A stretch of 64,000 nt of DNA from Chitinophagaceae bacterium (GTDB taxonomy: Bacteria; Bacteroidota; Bacteroidia; Chitinophagales; Chitinophagaceae): assembly GCA_016713965.1 (NCBI GenBank), contig JADJOC010000009.1, positions 558,001 through 622,000 of the forward strand, given 5' to 3'. Positions 28,453-37,464 of the stretch are shown one piece after another. The notes under the pieces were generated by a model that was not told the origin of the DNA, made no database searches, and was given only the letters and a program-made list of their open reading frames with translations. The first letter of the stretch is position 1. Each line of letters begins with the position of its first letter. A program made the translations under genes and the position numbers.

Positions 28453-29307
28453 TTATTTACATTTGTAGCTAAACTTCAACCTGCCGGTAAATGCCGGAAT
28501 GGCTGCTGCGTCGTCTCCACTCATAGTTGCACTCAATACATAATTATCTAACGATAAAACATAATTATCAAAAGTAGATATGGTAGTACCTGCCGGTACA
28601 TTTCCGGGATCAAAGTCTGTTACAGTTATGCTTTTTACAGCATTTACACTTTTGGCACCAAAATTAAAAAACTGGTTAAATGGTGTGTATACTTCTTCAT
28701 CAGGAAAAAGATATATAAAGTTCTTAGGAGCAAGACTGTGATAAGTTAATACTGCATTTTGTATAAGATCGCCGGATGTCAGATCAATTTTTGTCATACC
28801 GGTTAAATTATTGTTGGTGTAAGTGTAGTTAACTTCTTCAAAAGGTGTGTTTGGCAATGAAGTTAAGCTATGGGATTTTTTTATTAAATGTCCTGCGCCA
28901 TCATATGTATAATCTATATCAACTTCCGGTGATGTAGGATCACTGGGATCAAGTAACCCATGCAGCCTGGTTACCCTGTTGTTAAGATCTACTACAAAAA
29001 GTTCATTGGCATTAATAAAAATTGTATCGTTAGAATAAGTTATTGCAGCATCAAAAACAGCAGCATTGGCCAGGCTATCGAATATGGAAACCGAGAGTGT
29101 GGTATCCAAATTATTTATTACGGCAGATATGGACCCTGTACCTACATCAGATAAGCTATCAGAGAAAGCTATTTTATTTACCCTGCAATCGTTGCCAACT
29201 ATAACATTGCTGTTAGGATTATTAGGGTTTTCGAAGCTTAATTCTTTTTTACAAGAATAAATACCAATTAGTGCTACCCCTAAAAAAAGAAAAAATATTT
29301 TTTTCAT
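28453..29307 (-). CDS. Putative lipoprotein
   Basis: The 284-residue product starts MKKIFFLFLGVALIGIYSC then KKELSFE, a clear lipoprotein signal. The mature part is beta-rich and resembles YD-repeat-like text (VDIDYTYDGAGHLIKKSHS, VNYTYTNNNLTGM), as in DUF4595-type surface lipoproteins. Near the C-terminus LDNYVLS occurs twice in a row, a small internal duplication visible also in the DNA near 28540-28570. Function is unknown. It lies in a row with a second lipoprotein and lspA on the same strand. Confidence 0.72.
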   Translation of the reverse strand: MKKIFFLFLGVALIGIYSCKKELSFENPNNPNSNVIVGNDCRVNKIAFSDSLSDVGTGSISAVINNLDTTLSVSIFDSLANAAVFDAAITYSNDTIFINANELFVVDLNNRVTRLHGLLDPSDPTSPEVDIDYTYDGAGHLIKKSHSLTSLPNTPFEEVNYTYTNNNLTGMTKIDLTSGDLIQNAVLTYHSLAPKNFIYLFPDEEVYTPFNQFFNFGAKSVNAVKSITVTDFDPGNVPAGTTISTFDNYVLSLDNYVLSATMSGDDAAAIPAFTGRLKFSYKCK

Positions 29308-29429
29308 ACTAATGATTTAAATAAACTCTAAGACTAAAATAATACTTATTAAACAGCAATTCAAGCTTAAATATTTTTAATGATAGCTTTTAACAAGAAA
29401 ATAGCAGAATATAAATGTGCACTTCAATG

Positions 29430-30431
29430 TTAAAATACTTTATAATGCCTTATATCTTGTTGTAATACAAAATTAGGATTAGCTACCAGCCATCCTTTTG
29501 CCCGGATAAGACCAATGCCTGCTGCATAGAAAAATTCAAAATTTGAATCTTCCACATACTGCCCATTTCCGATTTTGGCTTCAGTTTTTAATTTTACTTT
29601 GTGTACATTATTAAATATTACTCCATTGACATCCAAATTGCCATTAGCTTCTACCAAAGTGTAGGTATACCTTATTTTTGAAGGTTGGGTATTAATTTTA
29701 CCATCAAACTCGGAAGCCCAGCTTGTGCCTGGATTCAATGCTTCGCTTAAAAACATCATTACGGTATCCACAGATTCATCAAAGCTTACACTTAATGTAT
29801 AATCTGAGGCATCAAACCTATGGTAATATTCAGGCCCTGCTTTAAAATAATACGCAGAATCCTCTACCGTTTCATTAGGGCCATTTTGAAAAATCCTGTA
29901 TTCCTTGCCATTAATTGATATATTATCATTGCTTTCTACACGCAGGCTATCGCCTGGGAAAGCAGGAATATTTACATCATAACTCCACCAGGAATTTTGG
30001 GTAAGTGGAAAATAACTTTGATAAACTACTGCATTTACCGGTATTTTACAAGTGTTATTATTATAAGTGATTGTAAATATATCCGTACCTGCTGCAAGCG
30101 GTATACCCGAACTTTGTAATTTAATTGTACTTAATCCAATAGTATTTATTTTACCTGACCCTGAAAAGGAGTATCCGTTAATAGTATCAGATTTAATATT
30201 ATAAGTACCCGGTGTGCCGGTATTAAGTGTTATTTCAATAAAATTATTACTTCCTAAAACAGAATCTACGGTGTAAATTCCTTTTACTGAAGCAGGTAAA
30301 CAATTGCCTAAATCGTCACTTTTTAATGTACCTGTAGAGGGGCCGCTAAGATCAAAAGCCAGTTCTTTTTGGCAGGATATAAAAATACCAGCTATACCCA
30401 GTATAAGTAAAAAATATTTTAGTGATTTCAT
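29430..30431 (-). CDS. Putative lipoprotein
   Basis: The product (333 residues) begins MKSLKYFLLILGIAGIFISC then QKELAFD, a lipoprotein signal closely like that of the next gene. The N-terminal half has an immunoglobulin-like beta pattern (TGTPGTYNIKSDTINGYSFS). The second half (FPLTQNSWWSYDV through IGLIRAKGW) resembles secreted beta-sandwich domains of unknown function. It starts 28 bases after lspA on the same strand and may share its transcript. No enzymatic motif is seen. Confidence 0.72.
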   Translation of the reverse strand: MKSLKYFLLILGIAGIFISCQKELAFDLSGPSTGTLKSDDLGNCLPASVKGIYTVDSVLGSNNFIEITLNTGTPGTYNIKSDTINGYSFSGSGKINTIGLSTIKLQSSGIPLAAGTDIFTITYNNNTCKIPVNAVVYQSYFPLTQNSWWSYDVNIPAFPGDSLRVESNDNISINGKEYRIFQNGPNETVEDSAYYFKAGPEYYHRFDASDYTLSVSFDESVDTVMMFLSEALNPGTSWASEFDGKINTQPSKIRYTYTLVEANGNLDVNGVIFNNVHKVKLKTEAKIGNGQYVEDSNFEFFYAAGIGLIRAKGWLVANPNFVLQQDIRHYKVF

Positions 30432-30459
30432 ATTAATAATTTTAATAAATAATATTCAG

Positions 30460-31158
30460 TTATGAAACTTGTGAATGGTCGTTCACAATAGTCTCTGTTT
30501 CTACTGTACGGTGATTATGTTCCTGATTTTTATGTTTAAAAAATCTTTTTTGAAAAAACAATATAGTGATCACCCCGGTAGATATTGCAGCATCAGCTAA
30601 ATTAAAAATTGGCCTGAAAAACTCAAAATCATCTCCCCCCCAAAAAGGTACCCAATTGGGAAAATGACCTTTTATTAAAGGGAAATATAGCATATCAACT
30701 ACATTTCCATGCAAAAAAGAAGCATATCCTTTTTTTGAAAGCGTAGCCAACCCTTCATATCCCACATATTCTTTAATTACAGGATCAAAAACCATTCCTT
30801 TATCAAAAATTAACCCATAAAATGAAGAATCAATTAAATTACCCACTGCTCCTGCGTAAATTAAAGCTGCACAAGTAATAAAACCTTTATGATAACGCTC
30901 CCTGATAATTTTTGATAAGTACCAGGTTCCGAATACAACTGCACCCATTCTAAAAATAGTGAGTGCCATTTTCCCCCAATTGCCGCCAAATTTCCAACCA
31001 TAAGCCATGCCGGGATTTTCGACAAAATACAACTGGAACCCACTACCCAAAACCTGGTGAGATTCATTTAAGTGGAATTTTGTTTTAATGTAAAACTTTA
31101 ATGCCTGGTCTGCCAATACTATCAAACCGATTATAAATACTACTTGTTTTGATTTCAT
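30460..31158 (-). CDS. lspA: Lipoprotein signal peptidase (signal peptidase II)
   Basis: This inner-membrane aspartyl protease cuts the signal peptide of prolipoproteins after lipid attachment. The protein has four hydrophobic segments and the two catalytic-Asp motifs, GNLIDSSFYG and FNLADAAISTG. A long loop between them (about residues 120-175) is typical of the Bacteroidota form, which explains the length of 232 residues compared with about 165 in E. coli. It is upstream of two lipoprotein genes, although it would process all lipoproteins of the cell. Confidence 0.93.
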   Translation of the reverse strand: MKSKQVVFIIGLIVLADQALKFYIKTKFHLNESHQVLGSGFQLYFVENPGMAYGWKFGGNWGKMALTIFRMGAVVFGTWYLSKIIRERYHKGFITCAALIYAGAVGNLIDSSFYGLIFDKGMVFDPVIKEYVGYEGLATLSKKGYASFLHGNVVDMLYFPLIKGHFPNWVPFWGGDDFEFFRPIFNLADAAISTGVITILFFQKRFFKHKNQEHNHRTVETETIVNDHSQVS

Positions 31159-31167
31159 ACGTTAAAA

Positions 31168-31175
31168 CAAAGATA
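31168..31175 (-). promoter_or_regulatory. -7 box (TATCTTTG) for lspA
   Basis: TATCTTTG on the minus strand ends 9 bases before the lspA ATG. It is identical to the boxes before mnmE and gltX. Confidence 0.55.
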
Positions 31176-31301
31176 GTATTTACGTTATTATTAAAGTAAC
31201 TTATTGATATTATAGACTTGCAAAAGTCAGGATTATAAAGAAATTGTGAAAATTTTAATTGATTTTAAGAGGGTACTATTGAATGTTATATTGAAACACC
31301 A

Positions 31302-33788
31302 TTATTCTTCAAAATACACCCGTTTTACCCTTTGTGATATTCCTGCAAGGATTTCGTAAGATATGGTATTAGCCCGGTCAGCTAAGGTAGTAACAGGCAA
31401 ATTTTTTCCAAATACAATCACTTCATCGCCTTCTTTGGCAGGAATGCCTGTAATATCAAGCATTGTCATATCCATACAAACATTACCAACTACAGGAGCC
31501 GGTTTATTATTAACCAGCATGTGACCTACCCCATTACCGAGACAGCGGGGATAACCATCTGCATACCCAATACGCACCGTAGCAATAACTGAATTTTTTG
31601 TAATCACACCTTTTCTGCTATATCCCACTGTGTCACCCTCTCCTACATGTTTTATTTGTGCAATAGTAGTTTTTAGCGTACTGACATTTAATAATTTTTG
31701 CTGCATGTCGATATTATTATCAATACCATATAAACCTATTCCTAACCGGACCATATCAAACTGCATATTTTTATGCCTGCAGATAGCTGATGTATTACCA
31801 ATATGCTTCAAAAAAGTATATCCTAATGCATCTTGCAATAACTTGCAACCAGTACTAAATTTTTCGGCCTGTTCTTTAGAAAATATATCAAGATCGGGAT
31901 TATCGCTTGCAGCCAGGTGAGAAAATACAGATTGCACTTTTATTAAATTATCTGAAATTAAATTATCGCAGAGTTCAGCTAAATGGTGTTGTATAAATCC
32001 CAGGCGATGCATACCCGTATCCAGTTTTATATGAACGGGATAATGATCAGCATGTATTTTAGCCAGGTAATTTTTAAAATCACTTAATATTTGGAAAGAG
32101 AAAATTTCGGGTTCCAGATTATACTGGGTCAATAAACTGAAGGTATTTTTTTCTGCATTCATTACCATGACAGGTAAATTGATACCAGCCCTGCGCAGCG
32201 CCACACCTTCATCAGTATAGGCTACGGCCAGGTAATCCACTTTATGAAATTGTAATAAGTTAGCTATTTCAAAGCTTCCGCTGCCATAGCTAAAGGCTTT
32301 TACCATAGCCATTACTTTTACTTTTGGTTCAAGCTGTTTTTGGTATTGCTGCAAATTATATGCAATGGCATTTAAGTTAATTTCCAAAACAGTTTGATGG
32401 GCTTGCAATTCAAGTAAATGACTAATTTTTTCAAATTCAAAAATCCTGGCACCTTTTAATAAAATACTTTCACTGTTAAATAATAAGAATGGAAATTTAT
32501 TTATCAATTCTTCAGTAGAAGAAAAGAATGCCGTCTCATTAATTTTATTAAATTCATTTTGATGCAAAGAAATTTCCGGTCCTATTCCTATTAACCGGTC
32601 AATTTTTTTTTGCCCCAGTATTGCTGCAATATTTTTATATAAATCCTTACCGCTTTTTCCTGACTGTAAAATATCGCTTAAAATAACTGTTCTTTTGGGA
32701 TGCTGTTGTTGTTGCATTAAAAAATCCAAAGCTATTATCAGTGAATTAATATCTGCACTATAGCTATCATTAATGATAGAACAATTGTTATTTCCCTCCT
32801 TAAGCTCTAACCGCATTTCTACAGTACGTAATTGTAGCATTCTAGCATCAATTACTTTTTGATCAAATCCTGCATATAATAAATAACACCAGCATGAAAT
32901 TGCATTTTCAATAGATGCTTTATCAATAAATGGTATAGTTATTTGTATATTGGTATTATTGTATATAGAATGTATAACAGAACTGTTGTGCTGTTGTTGA
33001 ATATCTTTTACCACTAAAGTAACACCTGGCTGGATACCCCAGCTGAAAAATTGCAGACCGGGATTAAACAACTGTTTATTACTTTCCATGTCAATATACT
33101 GTCCAATTGAGTCAGCATTATAAATCACCACATCACAATGTATAAAAAGCCGCAACTTTTCCAGTAGTTTTTGTTGTATATCAATAAAGCCTTCATTATG
33201 CGCTTCACCTATATTAGTAAAAATGCCTATTGAAGGTTGTATTATTTTTTCCAAAACTTCCATTTCGCCGGGCAAAGAAATGCCTGCTTCAAAAATACCT
33301 AAAGTGTGGTGAGCATCTATCTGCCAAACACTTAAAGGAACACCTGTTTGAGAATTATAACTTTTAGGATTACGCACTATATAAAAATCATTATTCAGCA
33401 GCTGGTATAACCATTCTTTTACTATTGTTTTTCCATTACTTCCTGTAATTGCTATTACCGGTAAATGAAATTGTGACCGGTGATAGGCGGCTAATGTTTG
33501 TAACGCTTTTAAAACATCATCAACCAAAATGATATTTACACCGGCATATTTATTAGAATCGAATAAAAAAGTTTGGTCAACAATAAAATTTTGTACACCT
33601 TTTTCAAATAATTCACCAATAAAAATATTGCCATTTCTCCGTGGGCCGGATAAAGAAAAGAATAATGAGGATGAAGGAAATACCAATTTCCTGCTATCAA
33701 GCAGTAAATGCCCGATAACAGCACCAGAATTATTTTTTGTTAAAAATGAGCCTGAAATTATCCTTCTTATTTTATCAATATTATACAA
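31302..33788 (-). CDS. Bifunctional UDP-MurNAc-tripeptide:D-Ala-D-Ala ligase / alanine racemase
   Basis: The fusion couples production of D-alanine with its use in peptidoglycan precursor synthesis. Residues 1-450 form the MurF part, with the ATP-binding GSNGKTIVKEW near residue 118 and the ligase segment INDSYSADINS. Residues from about 460 form a fold-type III alanine racemase, with the PLP lysine in AMVKAFSYGSG near 497, RLGIGLYGI and VRIGYADGYPR. At 828 residues it has the usual length of the Bacteroidota fusion. The start is a TTG at 33788: no ATG exists before the first homologous residues (YNIDKIRRIISG). Confidence 0.94.
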   Translation of the reverse strand: MYNIDKIRRIISGSFLTKNNSGAVIGHLLLDSRKLVFPSSSLFFSLSGPRRNGNIFIGELFEKGVQNFIVDQTFLFDSNKYAGVNIILVDDVLKALQTLAAYHRSQFHLPVIAITGSNGKTIVKEWLYQLLNNDFYIVRNPKSYNSQTGVPLSVWQIDAHHTLGIFEAGISLPGEMEVLEKIIQPSIGIFTNIGEAHNEGFIDIQQKLLEKLRLFIHCDVVIYNADSIGQYIDMESNKQLFNPGLQFFSWGIQPGVTLVVKDIQQQHNSSVIHSIYNNTNIQITIPFIDKASIENAISCWCYLLYAGFDQKVIDARMLQLRTVEMRLELKEGNNNCSIINDSYSADINSLIIALDFLMQQQQHPKRTVILSDILQSGKSGKDLYKNIAAILGQKKIDRLIGIGPEISLHQNEFNKINETAFFSSTEELINKFPFLLFNSESILLKGARIFEFEKISHLLELQAHQTVLEINLNAIAYNLQQYQKQLEPKVKVMAMVKAFSYGSGSFEIANLLQFHKVDYLAVAYTDEGVALRRAGINLPVMVMNAEKNTFSLLTQYNLEPEIFSFQILSDFKNYLAKIHADHYPVHIKLDTGMHRLGFIQHHLAELCDNLISDNLIKVQSVFSHLAASDNPDLDIFSKEQAEKFSTGCKLLQDALGYTFLKHIGNTSAICRHKNMQFDMVRLGIGLYGIDNNIDMQQKLLNVSTLKTTIAQIKHVGEGDTVGYSRKGVITKNSVIATVRIGYADGYPRCLGNGVGHMLVNNKPAPVVGNVCMDMTMLDITGIPAKEGDEVIVFGKNLPVTTLADRANTISYEILAGISQRVKRVYFEE

Positions 33789-33817
33789 AATATCTTCTAA
33801 ATGATTTTATACTTAAT

Positions 33818-34773
33818 TTACTCAACTATATCTTCAGGCACACCCTTTCTTTTGTGGTAGATGGAATAAAAAATAGAAAATGATATACAAAAAACGATTA
33901 CCAATAAGGAAATCCATACCGGTAAATGGAACCACTTTTCCACCAACATTTTAACTCCGATAAAAATTAAAACCACAGAAATGCCTTGTTGTAAATAATC
34001 AAATTTACTGGCTGCCCCTCTTAATAAAAAGAAAAGGCTACGCAAACCCAATACAGCAAAAATATTTGAAGAATAAATCAGCATTTTTTTACCAGGATCA
34101 GGAATAATCGAAAAAACAGCAGGAATGGAATCTATGGCAAATACAATATCTATAAGCCCCAGCATGACTACTACCATTGAAAGTTTGGTAAAATATGTTT
34201 TGTTATCTTTCTTAATAGTAAATCTTCCGTCGGGTTCCTCATTGGTAGTGCGCATAAATTTTTTCATTAATTTAAATGCCCAATTTTCTTCCGGATCAAA
34301 CTCTTCATCTTCTTTGCTTGCAAACATTTTAATCCGGTATATAATAAAACACACCAAATATATACATTATCCAGTCGAACCTCGCCACAAGTGAACTGCC
34401 TAATGCGATAAATAAAATCCTGAAAACAATTGCCATTAAAATACCCACAGCAATACCCGGGAATAATTTTTTTCTTTTATCTTAAAAAAGAAAAAATGAT
34501 AATAAAAACAAAAATATTATCAATGCTTAATGACCACTCCAGCAAATATGCCGATATGTATTGAATTGCATCTGCCCTGCCATTTCCCCCTTCATTTTCA
34601 ATCCAGATAAAAATACAAAATGCAAAGGATAATAATACCCAAAACACGGTTTGCACCCAAGCATTTTTAATACTGACTACAGCATTCTTTTTGCTTAATA
34701 ATCCTAAATCAAAAATTAAAGCTATGATTACAACAGCACAAAACACTACATATAACACCTGCGTTTTATCCAT
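33818..34773 (-). CDS. TerC family integral membrane protein, frame broken four times
   Basis: Two blocks of TerC homology are separated by about 120 unreadable bases. The start-proximal block (ATG at 34773) holds LIFDLGLLSKK and LLEWSLSIDNIFVFI. The distal block holds VFAIDSIPAVFSI and NIFAVLGLRSLFF, both TerC hallmarks. Adding one base at each of four short runs (34484-34489, 34444-34446, 34346-34349 and 34327-34330) rebuilds one frame of about 320 residues with all membrane segments. TerC proteins are linked to metal resistance and to membrane-protein metalation. The density of breaks points to a poor-quality stretch of sequence rather than gene decay. Confidence 0.85.
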
Positions 34774-34796
34774 ACTATTTATATTATTTCCTTTTA

Positions 34797-36527
34797 CTAA
34801 ATTGTTTTTAAAGGCACAGAATATTTTCTTGTATACTTTCTTTTTCTCCACCATTGATAAAGAACAGCAAAAAATATTATTACTAATATGGGTAAAACAA
34901 TATTGACCAGTTGCCAACTATTTTTCTGTGCATTTATTTTTTTACTATCTAAAACACGTAAAGTATACTCCTTGGCTTTTGTATCCAGCAAACCCGACTG
35001 GTCAATTAAATAGCCAATACAGTTTTGTAAAAACTCTTTATTGGCAAACTGATATTCGTATTGGCTGCCTGTGGTAAAAGGATTCATGCCCATCGGCATA
35101 GGCTCATTTTTATATACTGAATTTAATACGATATCCCCATCAGCCACTACAATGATTTTATTATCAACAATACATTGAGGCTGGTAAATAATACCATAAT
35201 CCTGTAAGCTATCCAGCATTACTTTTGGCAAGCGGTTATTAAATAGGGATTGAAATTTTCCTTCCATCAAAACTGCTACAGGAATATTGGCTTTTTTAAA
35301 GCTTTCATCTTCAGGGGCATTTACATTTTCTTTACCACTGATTAAGGCAGGCGTTGCTACAGTTTTTGTATTGGAAGAAGAACTTAGCAAAATAGTCTTT
35401 TTAATTCCTTCTGCTTCTATGGTATCAATAGAATTTACAAACCTACCCGATACCAAACCCACATTTTTATTAATAATATGATTAGATTTTGTTTCAAATA
35501 AAGGAAAATAATTCCAGTGCAAAAATTCAAGCTGGCCATTACCATTGATATCAAAAGGCAAAAAATCACACTGCAGATCCATCACCAGGTCATTGTTAAT
35601 TCTGGCTCCATATTTAAAAAGCAAATCATTTAGCTCAAGGTTCCTGTCATAAGCTACAACTTCGTTTTTTATCCGCAGGCTATCCAGTTCTGCCTCCAGC
35701 TTATCCATAAATATCAATAACTTTCCACCCCTCATTACAAACTGGTCTATTTTTAATTTTTCTTCATCGGTAAAAGCTTGTGTGGGCTTTACAATAATTA
35801 ATAATTTAAATGTATCAGGAATAAATGGTTGAGTATTAAGATTAAGTGTTTTTAAATTATAATCTTTTAATAAAACATTGTTGGCTAAATCATATGTCCT
35901 TACATCCCCCGGCTCACCATTACCGGTAGAATAAGCAATCATAGGTTTGCTTGTTTGGGATAACTTGTTAATAGCATCTGCAAATTTAAATTCCATTAAT
36001 GCTTCAGCGCTATTTAGCTCTGCAGGAGTAATAAAAGTTTTATTGCCTGAATATAAATCCACTGGTATTACTTCACCTTTATATCTTACTAACGCTACCG
36101 GGTATACTAACTGTTGTTGCTCGCCTGCTTTTAACTGCGATTTAAGGTTGATGGGATACATACCTAGTGTACTCAATGTATCTCCATATTGTACATCCGT
36201 ACCTTCTACAGTTTCATCCGGGGAAATAAAATTGAATTGGAAATCAGCACCTGCAATTTCTTTAAACTCCTGCAAGGTTTCTTGGGTGCTATTGGCCAGT
36301 TTTTTAAATCCGCTTGGGAACTCTCCTTTTAAAAAAACATCTATTTGAATTCTATCATCAATATTTTTCAGAATTGTTTTGGTAGAGCCGGATAAAGTAA
36401 ATCTTTTTTCGTTAGTCAGGTCTATCCTGGCATGATACAAAGAGGCTAACCCGTTAATGAGTAATAATAACACTATGGCTAAAGGCAGCCATAATTTTCC
36501 ATATCCTATTTTTTTTATCTTACTCAT
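34797..36527 (-). CDS. gldG: Gliding-motility ABC transporter substrate-binding protein GldG
   Basis: The protein has an N-terminal membrane anchor (LWLPLAIVLLLLINGLASLY), the RIDLTNEKRFTLS segment typical of GldG/ABC-type_uncharacterised transport proteins, and a C-terminal membrane segment (WQLVNIVLPILVIIFFAVLY). The large middle domain contains STGNGEPG and KPTQAFTDEEKLKIDQFVM. With GldF and an ATPase GldA encoded elsewhere it forms an ABC-type complex required for gliding in some Bacteroidota. At 576 residues it is complete. It starts 17 bases after gldF. Confidence 0.92.
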   Translation of the reverse strand: MSKIKKIGYGKLWLPLAIVLLLLINGLASLYHARIDLTNEKRFTLSGSTKTILKNIDDRIQIDVFLKGEFPSGFKKLANSTQETLQEFKEIAGADFQFNFISPDETVEGTDVQYGDTLSTLGMYPINLKSQLKAGEQQQLVYPVALVRYKGEVIPVDLYSGNKTFITPAELNSAEALMEFKFADAINKLSQTSKPMIAYSTGNGEPGDVRTYDLANNVLLKDYNLKTLNLNTQPFIPDTFKLLIIVKPTQAFTDEEKLKIDQFVMRGGKLLIFMDKLEAELDSLRIKNEVVAYDRNLELNDLLFKYGARINNDLVMDLQCDFLPFDINGNGQLEFLHWNYFPLFETKSNHIINKNVGLVSGRFVNSIDTIEAEGIKKTILLSSSSNTKTVATPALISGKENVNAPEDESFKKANIPVAVLMEGKFQSLFNNRLPKVMLDSLQDYGIIYQPQCIVDNKIIVVADGDIVLNSVYKNEPMPMGMNPFTTGSQYEYQFANKEFLQNCIGYLIDQSGLLDTKAKEYTLRVLDSKKINAQKNSWQLVNIVLPILVIIFFAVLYQWWRKRKYTRKYSVPLKTI

Positions 36528-36544
36528 TTACAGGAAATAATAAT

Positions 36545-37267
36545 TTACTTTTTGCGAAAATTTTTTTTTGTAATTAATAAAAAAAGGAAGATAATACTTA
36601 CAAAGTAGATAACATCCCTGCTGTCTACCACACCCCTGCTCATGCTCCGGTAATGAAAATCAATGCCCAGCATTTCAATATAATAATCAGCATTACCTGA
36701 AAAGTATGGAATTTTGCTAACAGCGTTAAACCCAAAATATAATAACAGGCATGCAAAAACGCTGGTTAAAAATGCCACTACAGCATTACTGGTAAGTCCG
36801 CTACAACACAGGCCGATAGCTGCAAATACAGCGGCAAGGAAAAATAAGCCAATATAGCTTCCTGCTATACCACCAGTATCTATATTGCCTTGTGCGCTTA
36901 ACATTTTAATGGTAAATACATAAATAAATGTAGGGATGACGGAAAATAAGAGCACCACCAAAACAGCGATATATTTACCGGATACAATCTGCCATTGTGT
37001 AAGCGGCTTGGTTTGTAAAATTTCGAAAGTGCCGCTTTTTACTTCATCCGCCAGTGTACGCATAGTAATTGCCGGAATTAAAAACAACAATATCCAGGGA
37101 GAAAGTTCAAAAAACTTATCCAACGTAGCATAGCCGAAATCGAAAATATTGCTATCATTTAACACAAACAGGAAGAGTCCATTTACCAATAAAAAAAGTA
37201 TAATGGTGATGTAGCCGGTCAGGTTACTAAAAAAATGATGCAATTCTTTTTTACAAATACTCCACAT
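36545..37267 (-). CDS. gldF: Gliding-motility ABC transporter permease GldF
   Basis: This ABC-2 type permease of 240 residues has six hydrophobic segments. It starts MWSICKKELHHFFSNLTGYI and contains LLFLIPAITMRTLADEVKSG and LTQWQIVSGKYIAVLVVLL, the conserved core of the GldF family. It is directly upstream of gldG and so completes the membrane part of the complex. gldA is not in the window. Confidence 0.92.
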   Translation of the reverse strand: MWSICKKELHHFFSNLTGYITIILFLLVNGLFLFVLNDSNIFDFGYATLDKFFELSPWILLFLIPAITMRTLADEVKSGTFEILQTKPLTQWQIVSGKYIAVLVVLLFSVIPTFIYVFTIKMLSAQGNIDTGGIAGSYIGLFFLAAVFAAIGLCCSGLTSNAVVAFLTSVFACLLLYFGFNAVSKIPYFSGNADYYIEMLGIDFHYRSMSRGVVDSRDVIYFVSIIFLFLLITKKNFRKK

Positions 37268-37363
37268 ACGGTATTAAAATTGGTGCAATTTAGCGATTAA
37301 CGGGTAACAGCCTTGTTAATTAAAAGTAATTGCCGGGTAAATTTTAAAAACTATGAGGCCCTA

Positions 37364-37394
37364 TTGCTAATATTAAATATTTGAATTACATTTG
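37364..37394 (+). promoter_or_regulatory. Promoter of the T9SS cargo gene: TTG, 20 bases, TACATTTG
   Basis: TTG at 37364-37366 is followed after 20 bases by TACATTTG at 37387-37394. This fits the Bacteroidota housekeeping consensus of TTTG, 19-21 bases, TAnnTTTG. The start codon lies about 70 bases downstream. It is the best complete promoter match in the window. Confidence 0.65.
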
Positions 37395-37464
37395 ATGGCA
37401 TTCTCATATTCCTTTCTCCTTCATCCAAAAAAGCCTTTTTTATAATAATTTTAATATTATATGG